DNA of 64,000 bases, taken from Thermasporomyces sp040195635 (GTDB lineage: Bacteria > Actinomycetota > Actinomycetes > Propionibacteriales > Actinopolymorphaceae). A program made the position numbers and the translations under genes. Positions 55,660 to 64,000 of this stretch are shown piece by piece (the first letter of the stretch is position 1; every line of letters begins with the position of its first letter). A model generated the notes under the pieces. The model made no database searches. It was not told where the DNA came from and saw only the letters and a program-made list of their open reading frames with translations. Location of the stretch: contig NZ_JBEFTX010000019.1 in the NCBI RefSeq assembly GCF_040195635.1, positions 62,001-126,000 of the forward strand, read 5' to 3'.

Positions 55660-55981
55660 GCCCACGGACCCGGTGGAGCCCGCCGCCGCACAGGCCCGCG
55701 CGGCGCTCCTTGCCGGGAACGCCGTGCTCCCTTGTCGGGGAAACGGGGGTGCTGACCTCCTGCACATGACCACGCTGAGCAGGCCTGCGGCACCCGGAAC
55801 AGGTGCCGGCACCTGTCCAGAGACCGCAGGCCTGCTCAGCGTGGTCATGTGCGCCGGCGGCTGAGGTCTCTTGCAGGGAGGCTGTCAGCCTGGGTGTTGC
55901 TTCGGGTGCGAGCCGCGGTACTCCCGCATCGTCGAACTCGAGGTGTACGCCTGAAGCACGGCTACGAAGAGGAAGGCCGCC
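55660..55981. other. Intergenic region holding a large inverted repeat, no gene
   Basis: The 322 bases between the convergent mocR and DUF262 genes contain no supported reading frame. The central part is the 91-base inverted repeat annotated separately. The flanks show no target-site duplication or transposase remnant that I can see. Confidence 0.6.
55762..55852. repeat. 91-base structure: perfect 29-base inverted repeat with internal palindrome
   Basis: The arms 55762-55790 and 55824-55852 are perfect 29-base reverse complements, beginning GCACATGACCACGC and ending GCGTGGTCATGTGC. The 33-base interior contains a perfect 18-base palindrome, ACAGGTGCCGGCACCTGT. As RNA this would form a very stable 29-pair stem topped by a second stem. 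It sits between convergent genes, so a bidirectional terminator or the terminal repeats of a tiny mobile element are both possible; no T-run flanks it. Confidence 0.92.
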
Positions 55982-56791
55982 TCACGAATCGTCGGCGACG
56001 CGGAACCGGTCAGAGAGAGTCCGGCCATCGGGTCCGCCGTGGACCCGCACCGACCATCTGGTCGTCTCGCTCCCCAGCACGATGGTCGGAACCAGGTAGT
56101 TCTCGAAGGCGGTGAGAACGGTTGCGGTGAATCGGTCCATGAGCTGATCTCGGATCGCATCGCCCTCGCCGTCCACGGCAGCCTCGGCGGCCGTGGCGTT
56201 TCCTGGCGTGACGAAGCCGTGCCGCCAGTGCCGCCGTTCCGCGGCGTCGCCGTACACCAGGCGGAGTGGGAACATGCGTTCCTCCCACTCCCGTTCCGGT
56301 GTGCTGAGGTCGAGTGGCCTCCGCTGCGGTGTCACTCCTTGCCGAGTCTCCGGCAGGGAGATGATCGCCTCGTCGCGGTCCGCGGCCGGATCGGTGGCCG
56401 CGGCGATGTCGAGGTAGTACCAGCGTCGTACCGGATTTCCGTGACCATCTCGCGTGTGCACCGCCTGGCCGGAGGCAAGGACCTGGTAGAGCGAGGTCAG
56501 GCGATATTGCCCGTCGATCAGCAACCGCTCGGGCGTATCCGATGACGAGGGAGCGCCTGTGACGGGGCGGGAGCTGAACCGCAGGCCGGGGTCCCCCGCC
56601 TGGAGAAGCTGGAACACGCCGATCGGATAGCCCAGCGAGACGCTCGCGAGCAGACTCGTGATCCACTCGTCGTCCAGGCTCAACTCCCGCTGAAACTCGG
56701 GCACCTGAATTCTGCCCTCGTGTGCCTCGTCGAGAAGTCGCGGGAGAGGCTCCTGCGCGCACTCGTAGCTGGGCCGCGGCGTCCCTGTCAT
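55982..56791 (-). pseudogene. DUF262 (GmrSD-like) gene, C-terminally truncated
   Basis: 269 residues matching the start of DUF262 proteins: IQVPEFQRELSLDDEWI near residue 30, LGYPIGVFQLL, and LLIDGQYRLTSLYQVL near residue 90, the ParB-like nucleotide-hydrolysing core whose usual form is DGQQR. Full-length relatives (the GmrSD restriction system and other phage-defence proteins) are about twice as long. Here the family sequence stops after YLVPTIVLGSETT, and the last 25 residues look unrelated, so the gene is probably broken. Alternatively it encodes a short stand-alone domain. The ATG at 56791 was chosen by the start of similarity. Confidence 0.6.
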
Positions 56792-56870
56792 GGTCGCATT
56801 GTCACGTAGCCGTCCTTGGCCAGCAAAAGGTTTCACCGGCGCGGCGTACCCGGCGGATCGACTCCCGGCC

Positions 56871-59006
56871 TCAGTGCGTGTCCGGGTCGCGCCAGAAGAA
56901 CGCCTCCGGGTCGTACGCCGCCGGCGTCGGGTGCTGCCACGGGCAGATCAGCCCGCCCGCCTGAAGATTCTCCCGGGCCGGGACATTTCCGAGCTCCTCG
57001 TGCGCCATCACCACGACCGGCGAGTTGCTCACCAGCCCCATGTAGAAGGGACCTTCGTCGATGTGGATCTTGATCATCTCCCACACCAGCCGGTAGCGCT
57101 GGAGGGTGTCGGTCTCGACCTTCGCCTCGTCGTAGAGCGTCCACAGCCGATCGACCGGACCACCGGCCGCCGGCTTCTCGCTGGGCGGATTCCGTTCGTA
57201 CGGATCGATGTCGGCGACGTCGGACTCCTGGTCGGTGTTCCTGAGCATGTGGTAGTTCGCGTACAACGGAGCCCAGAAAGCTGCACTCAGGGAGTTGCCG
57301 ATCGGCACCAGCAGCTCCGGGCTCACCATGCATTCGTGGACGGGCATGGAGGGATAGAGCCACGCCGTGTAGGACATCAGTTCGCCGGCCTGCCACTTCG
57401 TCGCCCACTGCGCGGGCGGCACCGGATTGCGTACGACATCGAGCCCGATCGCCCGCCAGTACTTCGCGAAGTAGTCGCCGATCTGGTCGCCGTCCTGGGC
57501 GATGTCGGCCACATGGTCCAACCGGATCCGCAGCGGGCTGCCGTCCGGCTGTTCGCGGATGCCGTCGCCGTCGCGGTCCTTGACGCCGATCTCGTCGAGC
57601 AGCTTCTCCGCCTTCGCCGGATCGTAGTCGACGTAGCTGTCCCGCCAACGTTCGAAGGTTTTCCTGCCCTCCGGGTCCTCCTGCGCGTCCGTCGCCTGGA
57701 AGCGGTAGGTCCCGGTCGTCCTCCTGCCGGTGTTGAAGAAGACGGCCTTCTGGATCTCGGACCGGTCGATGGCGTGCGAGACCGCCTGCCGGAACTTCGG
57801 TTCGTTCAGAATCCTGCGTACGCCCGGATCCTTGTAGTTCAGGTTGAAGAAGAACAGCGAACCGCACCCCGAGCCGCTGTCCCAGAGCAGCATGTCGAGG
57901 TGGTGCCGCGTCCGCGCACTCTTGAGCGAGGAGACATCGGCGAGGGCGAGCCCCATGAAGGTGCCGTGGACGTAGTCCGCCTCACCTTCGTGGACCTTGA
58001 GCTTGGCCACCTCCTGGTCGTCCACCGCACTGACCACGAGCTTGTCGACGTAGGGGAGTTGGTCGCCGTCGGGACTCACGCACCAGTAGTACGGGTTGCG
58101 TTCCCACGTCATCGTGCGGCCCTCGTGATAGGCCGCAAGCCGCCACCCGGTCATCGTCGGGCAGTCCGGGTTGAGGGCGAAGTTCCGCTTCCGCTCGAAC
58201 GCATCTGCCCACGCCTCGCCAAGACCCTTGGTGTAGGTGGGATGGAACGCCTTCAGGTAGTGCTTCGGGGCGATCCAGGTCGGCCCGACTCCGGCCTTGA
58301 CCCAGTTGGCCAGGTAGAATGCCGTCAACGGGGCCGGTGTGTCGAAGGCGATCTCGAGCGTCAGGTCGTCCGGTGCGGAGAACTTCGCGACGGTCCCGTC
58401 CGCGGAGCGGAACTCCGCCGGCGGTACCTCCGGGTGGGCCTCGTCGAGAACCATGTCCTCCCACCAGAACATCACGTCGCCGGTCGTACACGGTTGTCCG
58501 TCGGACCAGCGAAGTCCCTCGCGGAAGTGCAGTGTCCACACCGACTGGTCGGCGTTCGCCTCCCAGCTCTCGGCCATGCCGGGACCGACGTCGATGGCGT
58601 CGTTGAGCCATCGGAGCGGGGAGTGGCCGTACATGTACTCCTTCATCGCCGCGCTCTCGGTGTCGTCGATGAGCAGGCGGAGGGAGCCGCCGTAGTGTCC
58701 CCGCTCGAGCCAGTGGTGTGGAACGACGTAAGGCCGGCCGGGGAGGCGTTCCTTCAGCGGCGGCAGGTCGCCGGCCTTGACCTTGGCCGCCAGTTCGGGC
58801 GCCTCGGTGTAGCGGTCCGGAAGTGGCAGGGGTTTCGTCGGTGATCCCTTGCCTGCCTTCGTCTTGGCGGGCGGCCCGTCTCCGCTTGCGCCCTTGCCGT
58901 CCGGCGTACAGGCTCCCAGCATCACCGCGCCCGCACCGGCGGCGGAGGCGTGCAGGAACGCCCGGCGGCTCATCGGACTGCGGCGTTGGTGAAGCTCTGC
59001 CATCAT
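56871..59006 (-). CDS. Family-5 solute-binding lipoprotein, divergent from sulfatase
   Basis: A 711-residue binding protein with a twin-arginine leader (SPMSRRAFLHASAAGAG) and a lipobox ending in LGAC, then a Lys/Gly/Pro linker. The mature part has RPYVVPHHWLERGHYGG, EYMYGHSPLRWLND and NPYYWCVSPDGDQLPYVDK. All three are shared with the binding protein at the right edge, so the two are close paralogues. No permease or ATPase adjoins it. Two adjacent ATGs (59006 and 59003) are possible starts, preceded by GGAGACGGGG. It is divergent from a sulfatase, suggesting a sulfated glycan ligand, although that is only context. Confidence 0.92.
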   Translation of the reverse strand: MMAELHQRRSPMSRRAFLHASAAGAGAVMLGACTPDGKGASGDGPPAKTKAGKGSPTKPLPLPDRYTEAPELAAKVKAGDLPPLKERLPGRPYVVPHHWLERGHYGGSLRLLIDDTESAAMKEYMYGHSPLRWLNDAIDVGPGMAESWEANADQSVWTLHFREGLRWSDGQPCTTGDVMFWWEDMVLDEAHPEVPPAEFRSADGTVAKFSAPDDLTLEIAFDTPAPLTAFYLANWVKAGVGPTWIAPKHYLKAFHPTYTKGLGEAWADAFERKRNFALNPDCPTMTGWRLAAYHEGRTMTWERNPYYWCVSPDGDQLPYVDKLVVSAVDDQEVAKLKVHEGEADYVHGTFMGLALADVSSLKSARTRHHLDMLLWDSGSGCGSLFFFNLNYKDPGVRRILNEPKFRQAVSHAIDRSEIQKAVFFNTGRRTTGTYRFQATDAQEDPEGRKTFERWRDSYVDYDPAKAEKLLDEIGVKDRDGDGIREQPDGSPLRIRLDHVADIAQDGDQIGDYFAKYWRAIGLDVVRNPVPPAQWATKWQAGELMSYTAWLYPSMPVHECMVSPELLVPIGNSLSAAFWAPLYANYHMLRNTDQESDVADIDPYERNPPSEKPAAGGPVDRLWTLYDEAKVETDTLQRYRLVWEMIKIHIDEGPFYMGLVSNSPVVVMAHEELGNVPARENLQAGGLICPWQHPTPAAYDPEAFFWRDPDTH

Positions 59007-59231
59007 GGCCCCGTCTCCATGCAATTCGGTGTCCGGCGTCGCGTGGGCACATGAGTGTAGGCCCCGAGCGGTGCGGCCAGGAACGCTCTCGCCAGCTGGC
59101 CCGAGGGCGTCGAGGAACGCGTCTGCGCTGGTCGGAGCCGGTGCGAGGCGGGCCGTTGGCCGACAGGGGCCAGGCCATGTCAGGACGCTCCAGCGGGTGG
59201 TCGCCCGACCGGCGAGAGAGGTGGAAGCACT

Positions 59232-60713
59232 GTGGAGCAGCGAAACCGTCCTCACCTGCTGCTGATCACAACAGACCAACAACGGTTCGACACCGTGGGG
59301 CCGCGGGCCCCTGACTTTCTGCGGACGCCCCACCTCGACCAGCTCAGTCGCGAGGGCGTTCGCTTCGACCGGGCCTATGCCGAGTGCCCGATCTGCGTAC
59401 CGTCCCGGGTGAGCATCATGACCGGCCGCAGCGTGCTCTCCCACGGCATGGCTGGCAACGGTTCCACCTCGGCGGTCATGGGTCGCGACGGCACGCTGCC
59501 GTCGGTGCTCCGCGATCTCGGCTACTCCACGGCGGCGATCGGAAAGATGCACTTCACCCCGGAGCGGGCGCGCCACGGCTTCGACGAGATGCTGCTGCCC
59601 GCCGACTACTACCGCTGGATGAGCGAGAGCGGCACGCCGGTGCAGCCCATGCGGCACGGCCTGGGACAGAACGAGCTCTACCCCGGGATGGCCACCGTTC
59701 CCGAGGCGCTGACACTCACCACGTGGATCGCCGACCAGTGCGTACGCTACGTACGCGACCGGCGCGATCCGACGACGCCGTTCTTTCTGTGGGCGAGTTT
59801 CACCAAGCCGCACCCGCCGTTGGACCCGCCCGAGCCGTACGCCTCGATGTACCGCGACGCGCCCGTGCCCGATCCCGTCTACGGTGACTGGAGCGGTGAC
59901 GACGCGGCGCCCGAAGCGTTCCTGCGCCAGCGGCAACGGCACAGCTACGATCTCGTGCCGCCACCGGTGATCCGGGCCGCCCGCGAGGCGTACTACGGGC
60001 TCATCACCCACGTGGACTACGCGATCGGGCGGATCTTCGCCGGGCTGCAGGACGTGGGACTGCTCGACGACACGTTCGTCGTGTTCACCTCGGACCACGG
60101 CGAGTTCCTCGGCGACCATCACGCCGGCAACAAGGTCATGTTCCACGAGTCGTCCGCCCATGTCCCGTTCCTGGTGCGACCGCCCAAGCGCGACGGGCAC
60201 GGCCTGCATGGCACCACGAGCGATGCGCTCGTCACCCACGCCGACGTTCTTCCCACCCTCGTCGCTGCCGCGGGCGGTGAGCCCTCGCCGGACCTCGACG
60301 GGCATGACCTGCTGGCGACGGTGCGTGCCGGAACGCCGGTACGGCAGTACGTCTGCGGCCTCGCCGCGGATGGCCGCTCCGGTGCCGGTGCCGCGCCCGT
60401 GCCGGTCTACCTCGCCGTGACGGACGGCCGGTGGAAGTACATCTGGTACCCCGAAGGCGCCCAGGAGCAGCTTTTCGACCTCGACACCGACCCTGACGAA
60501 CTGGTGGACCGCAGCGGCAGCCCGGACACCGAGGAGGTCCGACGGGCGCTGTCCACCGCCCTCGCCGAGCAGCTGAGGAAGGCGGGATCACCGTGGGCGA
60601 CGAGCGAGGGCCTCGTCGAGACACCCCTGCGGCAGGAGCCGGTCACTGATCGCCGCGCCACCGCCTGGCCCGGCTATCACACGGAGTCCTATGGCGTGGA
60701 CGTACGCCACTGA
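59232..60713 (+). CDS. Sulfatase family hydrolase (Cys-type)
   Basis: A 493-residue arylsulfatase-like enzyme. CVPSR at residues 55-59 is the Cys-type formylglycine site, and ITTDQQRFD near residue 12 and FTSDHGEFLGDHH near residue 285 hold the calcium ligands. GKMHFTPER carries the active-site Lys and His. Maturation needs a formylglycine-generating enzyme encoded elsewhere. With no signal peptide it probably removes sulfate from imported glycan fragments; some relatives are phosphonate or choline sulfatases. The GTG start has GAGAGAGG upstream. Its 3' end overlaps the convergent AraC gene by 25 bases. Confidence 0.92.
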   Translation: MEQRNRPHLLLITTDQQRFDTVGPRAPDFLRTPHLDQLSREGVRFDRAYAECPICVPSRVSIMTGRSVLSHGMAGNGSTSAVMGRDGTLPSVLRDLGYSTAAIGKMHFTPERARHGFDEMLLPADYYRWMSESGTPVQPMRHGLGQNELYPGMATVPEALTLTTWIADQCVRYVRDRRDPTTPFFLWASFTKPHPPLDPPEPYASMYRDAPVPDPVYGDWSGDDAAPEAFLRQRQRHSYDLVPPPVIRAAREAYYGLITHVDYAIGRIFAGLQDVGLLDDTFVVFTSDHGEFLGDHHAGNKVMFHESSAHVPFLVRPPKRDGHGLHGTTSDALVTHADVLPTLVAAAGGEPSPDLDGHDLLATVRAGTPVRQYVCGLAADGRSGAGAAPVPVYLAVTDGRWKYIWYPEGAQEQLFDLDTDPDELVDRSGSPDTEEVRRALSTALAEQLRKAGSPWATSEGLVETPLRQEPVTDRRATAWPGYHTESYGVDVRH

Positions 60714-61576
60714 CTGGCCGCGTCGCGGCGCCTGAGCTCACTGGGCGACCGGCCGGTGTGCCGGCGGAACACGGTCGCGAAGTGCTGTGCTGAGGAGAAG
60801 CCGAGCTCGCTGGCGATGGTGGTGATGCTGCGGTCCGTCTCGGTGAGGAGCATTTCCGCTCGCTCGATCCGCAGGTTGGCCTGGTAGCGGGCGGGGCTGA
60901 CGCCGATCTGCCTGGTGTAGAGCTGAGTCAGGTAGGTAGGCGAGAGGCCGACGTTGCCGGAGAGTTCGGCCAGCGGAACCGAGTCCGCGTAGCGGGCATC
61001 GAGAATCCGGCGGGCGTGGGCGACAGCGGGGTGGAGGAGGTCGTGCCGCTGGCCGGTCGTGGCAAGTTGGCGGGTGATCTCGACCAGAAGATGTTGAACG
61101 GACAATTTCAGTCCCTCACCGCGCAACGCCTGGGCCGTCGTGACCTCACGCAGGAACGCGTCGAACGGTCCATGGACGGCGTGGGCGTCGGCCAGGTGGT
61201 AGGGCAGGTGGGCCTGCCAGCAGGCCGCGACGTCGGGCAGATCTTCGAGAAGGACGGATACGTCGAGGCCGGCGAACACGAACTGCCACGACCTTGCCGC
61301 CGGGCGGACCATGTGGTGGCGGGTCCGGGGCGGAACCGCGAGCAGGCCATGGCGGGCGACCTCGTACTCGCTGGCGCCCACCCGCCAACGGGTCGGCGGG
61401 CCATCGGTCTGCAGGTAGAACTCCCACACGGCATGGGCGTGCGGTCCGATGAGCCATGAGGTGGGTGCGCGTTGGTCTCCGGCGTGTCTGAGTCCGGCCA
61501 CCCCGGATCGCTCGAGATAGGCGTGGAACCCTGCCTGGATCCCCTTCGGCGTGATGACGGACGGCTCGACGGTCAT
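60689..61576 (-). CDS. AraC family transcriptional regulator
   Basis: A 295-residue regulator. The N-terminal half is a cupin-like sensor (GPHAHAVWEFYLQTDG with histidines near residue 46). The C-terminal hundred residues form two helix-turn-helix motifs: VPLAELSGNVGLSPTYLTQLY and SITTIASELGFSSAQHFATVF. AraC members of this shape activate sugar catabolic genes on binding the sugar. It is divergent from a PhyH dioxygenase gene and convergent with the sulfatase, so it probably controls the genes to the right, including the last binding protein. Confidence 0.93.
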   Translation of the reverse strand: MTVEPSVITPKGIQAGFHAYLERSGVAGLRHAGDQRAPTSWLIGPHAHAVWEFYLQTDGPPTRWRVGASEYEVARHGLLAVPPRTRHHMVRPAARSWQFVFAGLDVSVLLEDLPDVAACWQAHLPYHLADAHAVHGPFDAFLREVTTAQALRGEGLKLSVQHLLVEITRQLATTGQRHDLLHPAVAHARRILDARYADSVPLAELSGNVGLSPTYLTQLYTRQIGVSPARYQANLRIERAEMLLTETDRSITTIASELGFSSAQHFATVFRRHTGRSPSELRRRDAASQWRTSTP

Positions 61577-61583
61577 CGCAAGA

Positions 61584-61610
61584 TTGTGTACGTCTTGACC
61601 GGTGTTTGTG
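61584..61610. promoter_or_regulatory. Possible AraC direct-repeat site
   Basis: In the 73-base gap between the divergent araC-type and PhyH genes, TTGTGTACG and TTGTGAACG recur 22 bases apart in the same orientation. This is the two-helical-turn spacing typical for AraC half-sites. The gap is short, so the evidence is weak. Confidence 0.35.
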
Positions 61611-61649
61611 AACGCCGCCGGGGTACTCCCGGGCCTAGCGTGCGGAGGT

Positions 61650-62519
61650 ATGACCTCACTGAGGGCCCCCGCCCACCTGCTGCCGACCGACGAGGATGTC
61701 GAGTTCTTCCGCCAGCACGGCTACTGGATCTCGGGGCGGATCATCCCCGACGAGGTGATCGCCGCCGCGGAGCGCGGAATGGCGCGACTCTACGCAGGAG
61801 ATGTCGATCATCGTCTGCCGAACGGGGAGTCGCAGCACGGCTGGGTGCCCGCACACGGTGACGTCCTCCGGAAGAACGACTACGCCTCGCTGGTGGTCGA
61901 CGAGCTGGCCGCACTGGTGCGCCATCCGCTCATCGCCGCGAGTGCCGCTCGCCTGGCTGGAGTCGAGGAGATCCGGCTCTGGCATGACCAACTTCTCTAC
62001 AAGCCTGCCGAACGACTTCTGCCCGAAAGCGGCCAGGTCAATGTCGGTTGGCACACCGATCGGCAGTACTGGCGCACCTGCGCGAGCACGGACATGCTCA
62101 CCGCCTGGGTGCCGTTCCACGACGTCGGGGCCGCCGAAGGCTCGGTGTCGTTCGTCCCGGGAAGTCATCGCTGGGACGAGGACGTCGCCCTCAACTTCTT
62201 CGATCCCGACTTGTCGACCCTTGATCGGCTGCGCGCCGACCATCAGTTCGAGGTGGCGGTCACCGAGATCCCCAAGGGGGCGATGAGTTTCCACCACTGT
62301 CGGACGATCCACGGCAGCGGACCGAACCTGAGTCACGGCGCGCGACGGTCGATCGCGATCCACCTGCAGCCCGGCGACAACCACTTCGTCAGGCATCCGC
62401 TGCCCGATGGCGAGTTCGCCCGGCATGGCCTTGATTCGTTGGTACGGCGTACGGCAGAAGGGGATCCGGACTACTCCGATCCCGCGGTCTGTCCTCGCCT
62501 GTGGCCGTCGCAGCAGTAG
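61650..62519 (+). CDS. Phytanoyl-CoA dioxygenase (PhyH) family protein
   Basis: A 289-residue Fe(II)/2-oxoglutarate oxygenase. The iron ligands are His and Asp in VGWHTDRQYW near residue 136 and His in RTIHGSGPN near residue 219, with Arg in ARRSIAIHL as the likely 2-oxoglutarate anchor. VSFVPGSHRWDED is the linking motif. It differs clearly from the other PhyH protein of the window. GGAGGT lies only one base before the ATG, an unusually tight spacing, so the true start may differ. It is divergent from the AraC gene and 47 bases ahead of a binding-protein gene on the same strand. Confidence 0.88.
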   Translation: MTSLRAPAHLLPTDEDVEFFRQHGYWISGRIIPDEVIAAAERGMARLYAGDVDHRLPNGESQHGWVPAHGDVLRKNDYASLVVDELAALVRHPLIAASAARLAGVEEIRLWHDQLLYKPAERLLPESGQVNVGWHTDRQYWRTCASTDMLTAWVPFHDVGAAEGSVSFVPGSHRWDEDVALNFFDPDLSTLDRLRADHQFEVAVTEIPKGAMSFHHCRTIHGSGPNLSHGARRSIAIHLQPGDNHFVRHPLPDGEFARHGLDSLVRRTAEGDPDYSDPAVCPRLWPSQQ

Positions 62520-62566
62520 AGCTCGCAGCGGTAGAGAGGGCCAGCCGGCCAGAGGAGGTGGCATCG

Positions 62567-64000
62567 TTGGGGAGTTTGGAACGGACGGAGTCGAGCGGTC
62601 GCCGAACCGAGGTCGGTCGCCGTCGCGTGCTGTACATGTGCGCTGCCACGGCAGGTGCGGTGATGCTCTCGGCCTGCTCCCCAGGCTCGGCTGGCCAGGC
62701 GACAGGCACCGGCTCCGGAAAGGCGAGACGTGCGGGCAGCGCGGCGAAGAGAGGATCCGCGACCAGACCGCTGCCGACCCCCTCGTCGTTGGACGAAGCA
62801 CCTCAGCTCGCCGCACAGGTGAAGGCTGGTCGTCTTCCCCCGGTGGCCGAACGGCTGCCGAAACGTCCCTACGTGGTGCCCCACCACTGGCTCACACCGG
62901 GGAAGTACGGCGGCGAGCTCAGGCTGGTCGCTTCCTCGACCGACAGCGCGGCGTTCCGGGAGTACATGTACGGTCACTCCCTCATCCGGTGGCTGAACGA
63001 CGGGATGGACATCGGACCCGGGCTGGCCGAGAGCTGGGAGACGAACGACGACGCGTCGGAGTGGACGTTCCATTTCCGTCCAGGTCTCCACTGGTCCGAC
63101 GGCGCGCCGTGGACGACGGACGACATCATGTTCTGGTGGAAGGACATGGTGGGCAACGACGCGCATCCGGACACTCCACCAGATGAGACGCGTTCCGGAA
63201 ACGGTGCGCTCATGGACCTGTCCGCGCCGGACGACGTCACCCTCGTCATGCGGTTCGAGACGCCCGCGCCCCTTACGCCGTTTCATCTTGCCCGCTGGGT
63301 CAACGGCGGTATCGGGCCGACGTGGATGGCGCCGAAGCACTATCTGAAGCAGTTCCATCCGGCCTACAACGACCAGGTGTCCAAGGACTGGGCCTCTGCC
63401 GGAGGCGAGTTCGAGCTCAAGCGGAACTGGACGGTCAACCCGGACTGCCCCACGATGACCGGCTGGCGGCTCAAGAGCTACAAGGAGGGCCGCCAGGTCG
63501 TCTACGAACGGAATCCGTACTACTGGTGCACCGACCCGGACGGGCGGCAGTTGCCGTACGTCGACACGGTCACAGTCGCCGCCGTCGCAGACCCTGAGGT
63601 GATGAAGCTCCAGATCCAGGAGGGGGAGTATGACCACGTGGACGGTTACCTCTCCGGATCGGTCACGTTGAGCGATGTCTCCTCGCTCAAGCAGACCCAG
63701 GACCGCAGCGCACTCGAGGTCTTGTTGTGGGACAGCGGCGACGGGACCGGATCGCTGTTCTTCTTCAACTACGACTATCGCGAACCCACGATGCGCGCGC
63801 TGATCCGGAACCAGAAGTTCCGCCAGGCGTTGTCTCATGCGTTCGACCGGGCCGAGGCGCAGAAGGCGATCTACTTCAACACCGGCGAGCGGACGACGGG
63901 AACCTACAGTCCGAAGTCGTTGGACTTCCTCGCCGACGACACCGCCAAGGATGTCTACACGCAGTGGCGCGACAGCTATGTCGACCACGATCCCGAGCAG
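62567..64000 (+). CDS. Family-5 solute-binding lipoprotein, partial at right edge
   Basis: 478 codons are visible and the frame is open to the window end. The start is TTG 62567, with GGAGGTGG seven bases upstream; no ATG or GTG is suitable ahead of the leader. A twin-arginine stretch (VGRRRVLYMCAATAG) leads to a lipobox ending LSAC. The sequence then runs RPYVVPHHWLTPGKYGG, EYMYGHSLIRWLND and NPYYWCTDPDGRQLPYVDT, close to the binding protein divergent from the sulfatase. It follows the PhyH gene and probably shares its AraC-controlled promoter. Permease genes may lie beyond the window. Confidence 0.9.
   Translation, partial: MGSLERTESSGRRTEVGRRRVLYMCAATAGAVMLSACSPGSAGQATGTGSGKARRAGSAAKRGSATRPLPTPSSLDEAPQLAAQVKAGRLPPVAERLPKRPYVVPHHWLTPGKYGGELRLVASSTDSAAFREYMYGHSLIRWLNDGMDIGPGLAESWETNDDASEWTFHFRPGLHWSDGAPWTTDDIMFWWKDMVGNDAHPDTPPDETRSGNGALMDLSAPDDVTLVMRFETPAPLTPFHLARWVNGGIGPTWMAPKHYLKQFHPAYNDQVSKDWASAGGEFELKRNWTVNPDCPTMTGWRLKSYKEGRQVVYERNPYYWCTDPDGRQLPYVDTVTVAAVADPEVMKLQIQEGEYDHVDGYLSGSVTLSDVSSLKQTQDRSALEVLLWDSGDGTGSLFFFNYDYREPTMRALIRNQKFRQALSHAFDRAEAQKAIYFNTGERTTGTYSPKSLDFLADDTAKDVYTQWRDSYVDHDPEQ

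Noticed and set aside
55762..55852. Simple intrinsic terminator
   Set aside because: Not excluded, but 29 perfect pairs plus a nested palindrome and no T-run exceed normal terminators, so it is listed as a repeat of unknown role.
59007..60305. N-terminal extension of the binding-protein frame antisense to the sulfatase
   Set aside because: The frame stays open only because of GC bias opposite a well-supported sulfatase; the Tat leader and lipobox begin at 59006.

Overview
The window is high-GC DNA with strong third-position G/C bias, frequent GTG starts, ATGA and similar translational overlaps, twin-arginine lipoproteins and a ClgR/PopR-like regulator beside a clpP pair. This points to a soil or plant-associated actinomycete; a member of the Propionibacteriales or a relative would fit, but the sequence alone does not fix the genus. 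No rRNA, tRNA, CRISPR array or intact insertion sequence was seen. Most of the window is a saprophyte's carbohydrate-scavenging inventory.

1-5.9 kb: a partial sugar-phosphate isomerase, a NodB deacetylase, an aldo/keto reductase, a GH172 glycosidase translationally coupled to a class A beta-lactamase-like hydrolase, and a NAT_N/GNAT_C-type acyltransferase. 5.9-25.4 kb: a large catabolic and uptake locus. It holds a Gfo/Idh dehydrogenase, three amidohydrolases (the third without its metal ligands), an enolase-superfamily dehydratase and a DapA-type lyase. A divergent operon encodes a TIM-barrel protein of unknown function, a second Gfo/Idh protein and a ThuA/deacetylase-like protein. A complete family-5 ABC importer, an IclR regulator and a further Gfo/Idh protein follow. 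The enzymes suggest an oxidative sugar route (dehydrogenase, lactonase, sugar-acid dehydratase, 2-keto-3-deoxy-acid aldolase). Promoters in this locus share a CTGAGATA-like element.

25.4-31.5 kb: a divergent MFS exporter/MarR pair with a palindromic operator, a HAD phosphatase, a sugar isomerase, two decayed aminoglycoside-phosphotransferase genes, and a clpP-clpP operon converging on a small XRE regulator that ends in Ala-Ala. One ClpP has Glu where the triad Asp should be. 31.5-39.7 kb: metH preceded by what reads as a complete S-adenosylhomocysteine riboswitch overlapping an anti-Shine-Dalgarno hairpin, then a response regulator, sensor kinase and GerMN lipoprotein operon, and a GNAT enzyme.

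39.7-46.7 kb: a TetR, sodium symporter, AGE epimerase and ceramidase-like operon, a 5'-truncated membrane protein, a methyltransferase behind two matching operators, and a CsbD protein. 46.9-64 kb: four more family-5 solute-binding proteins with no permease or ATPase among them, two PhyH dioxygenases, a five-gene operon (Gfo/Idh, cupin, binding protein, epimerase, PhyH) divergent from a MocR regulator, a 91-bp inverted repeat, a truncated DUF262 gene, a sulfatase and an AraC regulator. The last binding protein runs off the right edge.
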